Shown here one piece after another: positions 15,915 to 22,117 of a DNA stretch of 22,117 bases (its first letter is position 1; every line of letters begins with the position of its first letter). This stretch comes from a virus, in IMG/VR virus record IMGVR_UViG_3300032053_000594, positions 1-22,117 of that record. The stretch is one strand, 5' to 3'. The position numbers and the translations under genes are program-made. The notes beneath the pieces are model-generated. The model made no database searches. It worked only from the letters and a program-made list of their open reading frames with translations, and was not told the DNA's origin.

Positions 15915-18900
15915 ATGGGTTCTGAAGTTTTTAAGTTAAAATCGTTGCCCATGGACGACACTGTCGTGCGTGGATCCCGTATCAATGCGAAGAATGCTAA
16001 AGAGACCCGTACGGTGCTGGTCAACCCCCCTTATGATGACCCGGTGTTGAAGACTGGCGAGATCGGCATCAATGCCGAGTACATCGTACAGGCCTCTCTC
16101 ATAGGGAATGACCTCAAAGGGTACGGGACTTTCGTAAACAATAGTGATGTAGTCCAGGGATACATAGGACCGCAGGACATAAAGTACGGTGATATAGTAC
16201 GCCTCGACACGGACATCACGTTCTATACCGTGACTGGTATGCAGGGTACTGATCTGTACCTACAGGAGAAGTTCGTAAAGAAAGCTCCTACAGACCCGGA
16301 TCAGCAGACTGGTGTCACTACCGTAAGAAAAGTGAAACTGGACAGTGCTACCTATGAGACTGTAAAAAGCCTAGAACCTGCTGGTATTATTTTCTACGAC
16401 AATACCAATACCGTATGGGGTGCGACTGGGATGCAGTTACCAGCACCCACGGTAGCTACTAGATCTCTCATACCTTTTGATACCGGGATGAGCATCCAGT
16501 TTCAAACTGGAGTGAAGCGTTCTAAACCTGACATACTCACTGTAGGCAGTGTCTACAAAACGGTCGTAGATAATAACACTACACCGGTCAGTGATGTGAG
16601 CCTGAGTCCTCTACCCTACCCTCACGAGAGTTTGAAGGTCTACATAGCAAAGCCTGGGGAAGTGCTGGAGCAAAAGGTAGAGCTCGAAGACTACGCCGTA
16701 AACTACACTCAGAGTCCTGAGTACAGAACGCCCCGCCCTCCTTATGAGGAACGTGAAGGTGCTTATATAAAGTTCCTGGATAAACTGACAGACGAAGTCC
16801 AGGTACCTGCGATAGACGCTACTTTTGAGGGTAACGTATCCCTGGTCAAAAAGTCCGTACAAAACAATGCCAACCTACTGCGGCCCATAGGTAATATCAT
16901 ACCATCAGACTCTTTTGAGATGAAAGCAGGCGGTGAAAAGCGTAAGGTAAATGTAGAGTATGTACCGGATTATGACGCTGGTATCGTACGGTTCGTGAAG
17001 CATGAAAACTCAGAGCCTCTGATCGATTCTATCACATACGTGAAAAAACTCATATGGGATGGTATGAGTGTGATAAAGGGTGTAGGGTATACAGGTGTCC
17101 AGAACATGGACAGCCTGGTCATACCTCCTATATCAGGTATCGCAGGTACTATTGGCATGGTGTACTATGAGGATACTGATCAGAACAACCTGATCAGGGA
17201 TATCGACTACGTCATAGACCCGGAATCTGGAGCTTTCAGACTCGAGTCCCCGCTAAAAGAAACAGAGTCAGTACTGGTGTCCTACTACGTGGAGGGTGAG
17301 GACGTAGAGGCTGAGCCTGTGGCTCTCAATGATATGAGAGTCAACAAGTATCCTGTAATCACAGGGTCTGTGACCATAACTGAAAAGTACAGGGTCACTG
17401 AGGATAGCAAAGAAGTTACCAAGACTAAAGTCCTGATAGAGAATCAGGATTTTTCGTTCTCTTATATCACAGGCCGTATCAGCTCTATAGATCTAATAGA
17501 AGGTCAGGAGATACTGTCACTGGAAGCCAGCTATACTCCAATGGCTCAGGTGAACGTCGTTCTCCAGACTGTCCCCGGTGATAGTCTGAAATACAGGATG
17601 ACAATAATCAATGATGTCATAAAGGTAGTGACTCCAGGTGCTTTGACGTTCCAGCTGAATAACCCTATGGTGTCTGTGCCTGCTAAAGTCACATTCAAAG
17701 AGGATGTCACAGATTCCAACTATACGTTTTCAGGGACTGTGCTCCCAGACAGCCTGTTGTGGGTCAAGAACGAGTCTGGTACGGTATCCTATGACGTAAG
17801 AGGATATGCCTACTATGACGTGAAAGAAGTACCCCGCCAGTTGGTGCTCGACCAGAGCTTGAGTGATAGTCGTCCCGATTTGGATGAGCTAATCGTAGCT
17901 ACCTATAGTTTTGAGTCAGAGCGCCTACCGTACACACCGGCTATCATAATCAACTCGATATTCAACACGGGCGATGATTATTTCCTGATAGAGGGATTCG
18001 ACAGGACAGATGTACTCAAATCTGGTATGATACTCCGTATCGATAACTTTGACCCGGAGCATACGCTCTACTATAAGATACAGTCAGTCACCTACGAGCA
18101 TGGTACTACTACTGTGAAACTCTGGGGTATTTTCCCGGAGACTATCATCAATCCTACGTTCTATCTGTTCGATGACGGTATCGATTGGCTGGGGCTACCG
18201 TCTGGTACGGAGATAGATACAGCTACGCCCGTGATGTCAGAGACTATCGTACTGACAGGGAACCCCCTCCATATCAAGAATGACATAAAGAAAAACAGTC
18301 TACTGCTCATAAACGACGAGCAGGTGTACACGGTGATGGCAGTGGATAGGGTGGGTCTACAGTCTACTCTGACTATCTTCCCTGCTCTACAGGAGATGAT
18401 CTCAGGTAGTATACAGTACTCGAGTCTGCCTGTGCACAATACCGGAGACGAGAATCTATCTGCCAAATACTTTATCATGACGGACCCTACGCAGCCTGCG
18501 TTCACTCTAAGTTATCAGGCTCCGGCAGGGTTTGAGGGTAGTGCGAGTATCCTGGTAGATACTGAAAAAGTGCTCATCATAGAGGCTATCCGCGGTATAA
18601 AGAACCCGGAATCGTACATCTATCCTATCGCTGACTATGCTACTCTGTATGATCTCGCAAAAGCTATCCAGGGGACTGCATCTACATTCAACAAGAATTT
18701 ACCCTGGGTGAAAGTACCCGACTACAATCCATTTACGATATTCCCGGCAGGGTCCATAGAAGAAGAGTACTATCTGTCTCCAGGTCCGTGGAGTACAGAC
18801 TTGATCATACCGTTTGAGGATGACACGCCACTCACGCTCCCGTACACGTTTAAAATTATACCGGAGCTATTCAAGTGGTCTCTCCTGCAGGCCTACGTGA

Positions 18901-21900
18901 CAGAGAACTCGTTTCTGATTAAGAATACCGATCGTAGGCCATTTTTTGTGAGAGGTAATCTGCTGGCGTTTCGGAATACGTTAGATGGCAAACTCTATTT
19001 CTTTGAAGTGTCTGGTGCGGAGCTGGTGGCAGATAAAGTCACTCCAGGTACACAGAACACTAAAGTGAATCTGACGGATACATTCAGGCAGAATCTGCTC
19101 AACCCTACTGCCTACAAGTACGACTCAGTGTCCTGGGAGATCATAGACGATACTCTAACGAGCGTGGACCTCACTCGATCTGAGCTGACGTTTAGAGGGC
19201 TACCTCAGGGTAATCTGAGGAAGAGTACTATGCTCAAGATCGCTGATGCCTATATCTACCAGGTATCAGAGTTGACTGTAGGATCCAATAGCTACACAGT
19301 GAAGGTCATACCTGACCTGAATAATAGTGTGAAACTGGAGACCTACAACGGATATGTGAGACAGAGCTCGATACCCATTTACCTGGATGACATAGGTCCT
19401 CAGCCGTACATGTCGATACAGTATACATCTCCTGTGGGCCATGTGGGTACGGCAGAAATTCGAGTGCAGTCTGACAGGATACTCATACGGGAGACTATCG
19501 ATAATTTCGACATAAAGTCCTTTAGGTATGAGTACAAAAACTACAATAGCATCCCAGAGCTCGCGGCGGCTATACAGGACGCACCGTCTTATGTGGCTGA
19601 TTTCAAGCCATTCACGGTCACGATCCCTGACAGGTATCTACCAGAGCTCCAGGTAGACAATTTCGATAACTACAAGATAAAGACTACAGACGGTGAGTTC
19701 GTGTCCCTATCACGTGACCTACAGATAGCTGTGTCCTCATTCTCGGTACAGTACACCACCCCCACAGGACACGTAGGTAGAGCCGAGGTATCGGTACTTC
19801 CTACCGAGATCATCCTGAAAGAGACCATAGAGGCCTATCAGGCAGGTAGAGATGTCTCTAAAGAGACTCGAATAGCCTACTTGAGTACTCAGAGTCTGTC
19901 CGATCTCGCTACTCGAGCTATACCCGCGGTATCGTCTTTGGTGTCGGCTACCCTACACCCGTTCTCCTGTACCCTTCTAAACACTGAACTATTCGACGCG
20001 GGGCTGTGGAGCAGTACTCATGTGGTATCTATGTCAGAGGACGCTGTAGAGACTCCTACAAAGGTCATGGGTACAGTAGATGGACACCATTGGTATGCTC
20101 TGGGTCCTTTGAATGAGCGTCGCCTGGTACCAGAGACAGATTATGAGATAGAGACGGGGTCGATTGTACTCACGGAGCCTATAGTGCCTCTGGACCGTTT
20201 CCGGATGAGTTATATGGGTCTGTGGAGTCTGGAGGAGTACGAGGGGTCTGCTATCACGTGTTCGTGCCGGTATTTCACCGATTTGCCTATGGGGTCCAGG
20301 GTAGATGTCTACATGGATTACCTGAACATAGACCAGTTCTATCTGCAGAAGCTCACAGAGAGAAAGTTTTCTGAGATCGTGGTGAAGCCTCAGATCGGTG
20401 AGATTTTGGACCAGCTGGGCAGCGGTGGGCAGAGTAGTGATAACGGGGCAGACAGTAATGCCACCCCGAACTGGCAGGGTGGATCTGCAGACCTCTATTA
20501 TTTGCTGAGGGATGAGCAGATCAAGATACAGTTATATCTCAGGTTTTATCAGTGGTACAAGCGTCGTCTGCGTGATTTCTCTGCTGAGTTGCAGTTGACG
20601 GTAGGGTTCAAATTTGGGCACAGTAATGCTCTAGGGCTGGATGACGACAATAACTATACGTTGGATGATGAGTTCGTGGAGACAGAGGACTACACTCTGA
20701 CGTCTGAAAATGATCTGGATCAGATCAAGAATGGTTTCTCTAAATTTTTCCCTGTGGGATATGAGGATACCGCTCCAAAGTACTACGATCGGTTTGGTCC
20801 TGAGTACACGTCCTACAATGAGGTGTACTGTTGTAATGTCATTCGCACTAACAGAACTACTAATGCAATAGAGACGGTAGGAATAGTAAAGTCGGAGCAC
20901 CCGTACTGGTTAAGGGATCTGGATTTCTCTGTGTGGGATAACGTGTCTCAGACGGGAGTGGGGTCCTATGTGGTAGACGTACCTTTAGAGGATAGGGTGT
21001 TCAGGAGTGGTACGTATACATTTTTGAAGAGGATAGAGGTAGGAGATAAGATACGCGTCCACAAGTTCAAGGACTACTACGAGATAGCTGAGATAGTGGC
21101 CCCGGCTGGTAAAGACTACGAGTACCTGGTACTCACAAAACCTTTCGTTAAGAAGAAAAAGAAAAGTGGCAGGAACAAGCGCCGTAAAGGTATCAAGACT
21201 TTTGATATACATCTGGTGAGAGATGACAGGCCATTCCATGATCATACTAAGATGGTGTCCGTACTCAAAAAGTACATGTATGAGGGTCAGGCAGATGACG
21301 TGATAACTTTTGAAGAGTTGTTGGACAGTCTCCCGCCCGATGGTTTCAAAATATCGGTACAGAGGCAGGAGAAAGAGTCTTTCCCCATGGCGGATGATTA
21401 TGGGAGCCTGGGGGCATCTGCTATAGGAGAAGAGATAGACGGTCATATCACGAACACCCGTCGTATCAAGAAGCCTATGCTGGCGGCTTTGTTGAAGCTG
21501 CTGTTTCCTTTTATACCTGATCTGCCACCTCCACCGGCTAATTTCAAGATACAGGTCATGAAAGATTCTGAGTCTGGGTGGGAGGATCTACCTAGTGGTC
21601 AGGTAGATATGAGTAAGCTCACGTTTAAAGATAAGCGTAATGTAGATGACGTGATGGATTCACTACGTTTTGATTTTACCCAGGTAGGTGTATTACCTCC
21701 TGTACCTCTACCAGGGTTTCCTACTACTCCAAAACCTATCTATGATAATTTGGAGAAAGATGATCTCGGGTTCCATAGATATTTTTACTTGAGCTTTGAT
21801 AAGGTATATGACGCTGACTCTCCTGGTGGATACTATGACGGTATCATAATCAGGGCAAAAAACAGAGAGTGGTGGTTCAGGGTAGTAAACGGTGGTGATC

Positions 21901-22117
21901 AGGATATCATCGAGGACTACGGTTTCGACCCGAGCAAAGAGTACCGTAATTTTTATGACCCTGAGTGTATGTACAAGCGTGTCCTCATAGAAAAGCAGGC
22001 GTGGGAGACCGAGGAGCTCATATTAAAGGATCTCTACGATCACAGTGATAAAATTGCACGGGCATTCGATCAGGGTAACCTAAACAAGACAAACAGTAAG
22101 TATCAGGGGTACCTAGC
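15915..22117 (+). CDS. Giant modular baseplate/tail structural protein, 3' end outside window
   Basis: The ATG at 15915 has AAGGAAG at 15901-15907, overlapping the upstream stop. Reading every codon from there I found no stop, giving at least 2,067 residues, and the gene continues beyond the window. It is beta-rich and soluble, with no signal peptide, no membrane segment and no catalytic motif I can recognise. Short modules recur. Type A (six copies, e.g. residues 88-120 and 1707-1744) has a GD-[IV]-x-R-[IL] turn and a Y-x-[IV] strand. Type C (e.g. 431-458, 512-540, 1409-1433) has a D-[YF]-x-x-x-x-x-G-x-[IV] hairpin as in many phage structural proteins. Longer type B occurs three times (863-945, 1166-1248, 1276-1355). 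Near 1500-1525 is a Gly/Ser/Asn linker; at about 1745-1760 is a Lys/Arg-rich stretch. Its position after the spike suggests a baseplate wedge, spoke or fibre-anchoring part. ATA is common throughout. Confidence 0.68.
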   Translation, partial: MGSEVFKLKSLPMDDTVVRGSRINAKNAKETRTVLVNPPYDDPVLKTGEIGINAEYIVQASLIGNDLKGYGTFVNNSDVVQGYIGPQDIKYGDIVRLDTDITFYTVTGMQGTDLYLQEKFVKKAPTDPDQQTGVTTVRKVKLDSATYETVKSLEPAGIIFYDNTNTVWGATGMQLPAPTVATRSLIPFDTGMSIQFQTGVKRSKPDILTVGSVYKTVVDNNTTPVSDVSLSPLPYPHESLKVYIAKPGEVLEQKVELEDYAVNYTQSPEYRTPRPPYEEREGAYIKFLDKLTDEVQVPAIDATFEGNVSLVKKSVQNNANLLRPIGNIIPSDSFEMKAGGEKRKVNVEYVPDYDAGIVRFVKHENSEPLIDSITYVKKLIWDGMSVIKGVGYTGVQNMDSLVIPPISGIAGTIGMVYYEDTDQNNLIRDIDYVIDPESGAFRLESPLKETESVLVSYYVEGEDVEAEPVALNDMRVNKYPVITGSVTITEKYRVTEDSKEVTKTKVLIENQDFSFSYITGRISSIDLIEGQEILSLEASYTPMAQVNVVLQTVPGDSLKYRMTIINDVIKVVTPGALTFQLNNPMVSVPAKVTFKEDVTDSNYTFSGTVLPDSLLWVKNESGTVSYDVRGYAYYDVKEVPRQLVLDQSLSDSRPDLDELIVATYSFESERLPYTPAIIINSIFNTGDDYFLIEGFDRTDVLKSGMILRIDNFDPEHTLYYKIQSVTYEHGTTTVKLWGIFPETIINPTFYLFDDGIDWLGLPSGTEIDTATPVMSETIVLTGNPLHIKNDIKKNSLLLINDEQVYTVMAVDRVGLQSTLTIFPALQEMISGSIQYSSLPVHNTGDENLSAKYFIMTDPTQPAFTLSYQAPAGFEGSASILVDTEKVLIIEAIRGIKNPESYIYPIADYATLYDLAKAIQGTASTFNKNLPWVKVPDYNPFTIFPAGSIEEEYYLSPGPWSTDLIIPFEDDTPLTLPYTFKIIPELFKWSLLQAYVTENSFLIKNTDRRPFFVRGNLLAFRNTLDGKLYFFEVSGAELVADKVTPGTQNTKVNLTDTFRQNLLNPTAYKYDSVSWEIIDDTLTSVDLTRSELTFRGLPQGNLRKSTMLKIADAYIYQVSELTVGSNSYTVKVIPDLNNSVKLETYNGYVRQSSIPIYLDDIGPQPYMSIQYTSPVGHVGTAEIRVQSDRILIRETIDNFDIKSFRYEYKNYNSIPELAAAIQDAPSYVADFKPFTVTIPDRYLPELQVDNFDNYKIKTTDGEFVSLSRDLQIAVSSFSVQYTTPTGHVGRAEVSVLPTEIILKETIEAYQAGRDVSKETRIAYLSTQSLSDLATRAIPAVSSLVSATLHPFSCTLLNTELFDAGLWSSTHVVSMSEDAVETPTKVMGTVDGHHWYALGPLNERRLVPETDYEIETGSIVLTEPIVPLDRFRMSYMGLWSLEEYEGSAITCSCRYFTDLPMGSRVDVYMDYLNIDQFYLQKLTERKFSEIVVKPQIGEILDQLGSGGQSSDNGADSNATPNWQGGSADLYYLLRDEQIKIQLYLRFYQWYKRRLRDFSAELQLTVGFKFGHSNALGLDDDNNYTLDDEFVETEDYTLTSENDLDQIKNGFSKFFPVGYEDTAPKYYDRFGPEYTSYNEVYCCNVIRTNRTTNAIETVGIVKSEHPYWLRDLDFSVWDNVSQTGVGSYVVDVPLEDRVFRSGTYTFLKRIEVGDKIRVHKFKDYYEIAEIVAPAGKDYEYLVLTKPFVKKKKKSGRNKRRKGIKTFDIHLVRDDRPFHDHTKMVSVLKKYMYEGQADDVITFEELLDSLPPDGFKISVQRQEKESFPMADDYGSLGASAIGEEIDGHITNTRRIKKPMLAALLKLLFPFIPDLPPPPANFKIQVMKDSESGWEDLPSGQVDMSKLTFKDKRNVDDVMDSLRFDFTQVGVLPPVPLPGFPTTPKPIYDNLEKDDLGFHRYFYLSFDKVYDADSPGGYYDGIIIRAKNREWWFRVVNGGDQDIIEDYGFDPSKEYRNFYDPECMYKRVLIEKQAWETEELILKDLYDHSDKIARAFDQGNLNKTNSKYQGYL
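16176..21146 (+). repeat. Six dispersed copies of short beta module A in the giant gene
   Basis: Copies lie at 16176-16274, 18015-18134, 18285-18389, 18948-19085, 19215-19319 and 21033-21146. The pattern is a short turn ([GKN][DMNS]-x-[IL]-[RKL]-[IVF]), a strand with an aromatic (Y-x-[IVF]), a 5-15 residue loop, then a T-[VL]-x-[VIL]-type strand. The first and last copies are the most alike (KYGDIVRLDTDITFYTVTG and VGDKIRVHKFKDYYEIAEI) and are followed by similar ends, EKFVKK and KPFVKK. In the middle, A and B copies alternate as A-A-B-A-A-B-B. Confidence 0.5.
18501..19980 (+). repeat. Three copies of protein module B inside the giant gene
   Basis: Copies start at 18501 (residue 863), 19410 (1166) and 19740 (1276), each about 80 residues. 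The shared skeleton is S-[ILV]-x-Y-x-x-P-x-G-[HF]-x-G-x-A-x-[IV] (SIQYTSPVGHVGTAEI and SVQYTTPTGHVGRAEV in copies 2 and 3), then [IV]-[IL]-[IL]-x-E-[TA]-I, then a helix like IPELAAAIQDAPS, LYDLAKAIQGTAS or LSDLATRAIPAVS. Copies 2 and 3 are the closest pair, suggesting the latest duplication. Confidence 0.72.

Noticed and set aside
1-22117. Stop-codon recoding as in some large gut phages
   Set aside because: TAA, TAG and TGA all terminate genes at sensible places, and none occurs inside the long frames.
1-22117. Phage-derived injection system (R-type tailocin or extracellular contractile system) instead of a phage tail
   Set aside because: A long tape measure, a coupled chaperone-position pair and a very large baseplate gene fit a phage better, and no system-specific ATPase or toxin gene is visible. 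Absence of head genes in the window means this is not fully excluded.

Overview
The window is a single-strand, late structural module of a contractile-tailed bacteriophage (myovirus type, probably a large genome). All eleven genes I can support lie on the + strand, mostly with gaps under 45 bases or with overlapping stop and start codons. The order is typical of a myovirus tail: sheath C-terminal part (1-1176), Lys/Ala/Glu-rich accessory protein (1218-2222), tube (2251-2970), a regulatory-looking gap (2971-3167), two chaperone-position proteins (3168-4783), tape measure (4788-8273), two related baseplate proteins (8273-10839), hub (10855-13248), central spike (13259-15274), a small triple-repeat protein (15285-15902), and a giant open-ended structural protein (15915 to the window end). 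There is no integrase, tRNA, CRISPR array or insertion sequence. Strong AAGGAG-type ribosome sites point to a bacterial host with ordinary Shine-Dalgarno initiation, but I cannot name the host. All three stop codons are used and the standard code reads cleanly.

Region 1 (1-2970) encodes what should be the high-copy tail proteins. They use few ATA (Ile) codons. Region 2 (2971-3167) is the only sizeable gap. It is AT-rich and holds a GC-rich hairpin followed at once by an exact TATAAATA box, the T4-type late promoter core. This fits a transcription boundary between high-copy and low-copy tail genes. Region 3 (3168-8273) holds the tail-assembly proteins and the length ruler, with much heavier ATA and AGA/AGG use.

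Region 4 (8273-15902) builds the central tail tip. Two adjacent baseplate proteins share a homologous domain. The second carries a C-terminal M23 (LytM)-like domain whose zinc-site motifs are altered. The hub precedes a gp5/gpV-type spike that has an OB-like head and a beta-helical needle but no recognisable lysozyme. Right after the spike is a 205-residue protein made of three tandem repeats, which could be a pseudo-threefold cap for a trimeric spike.

Region 5 (15915-22117) is one uninterrupted reading frame of more than 2,060 codons that runs off the window. I read it through codon by codon. It is a mosaic of at least three recurring short beta-rich modules (called A, B and C below), with one longer module present three times. 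It is probably a baseplate-wedge, spoke or fibre-type component, and it is the least explained and most interesting gene here.
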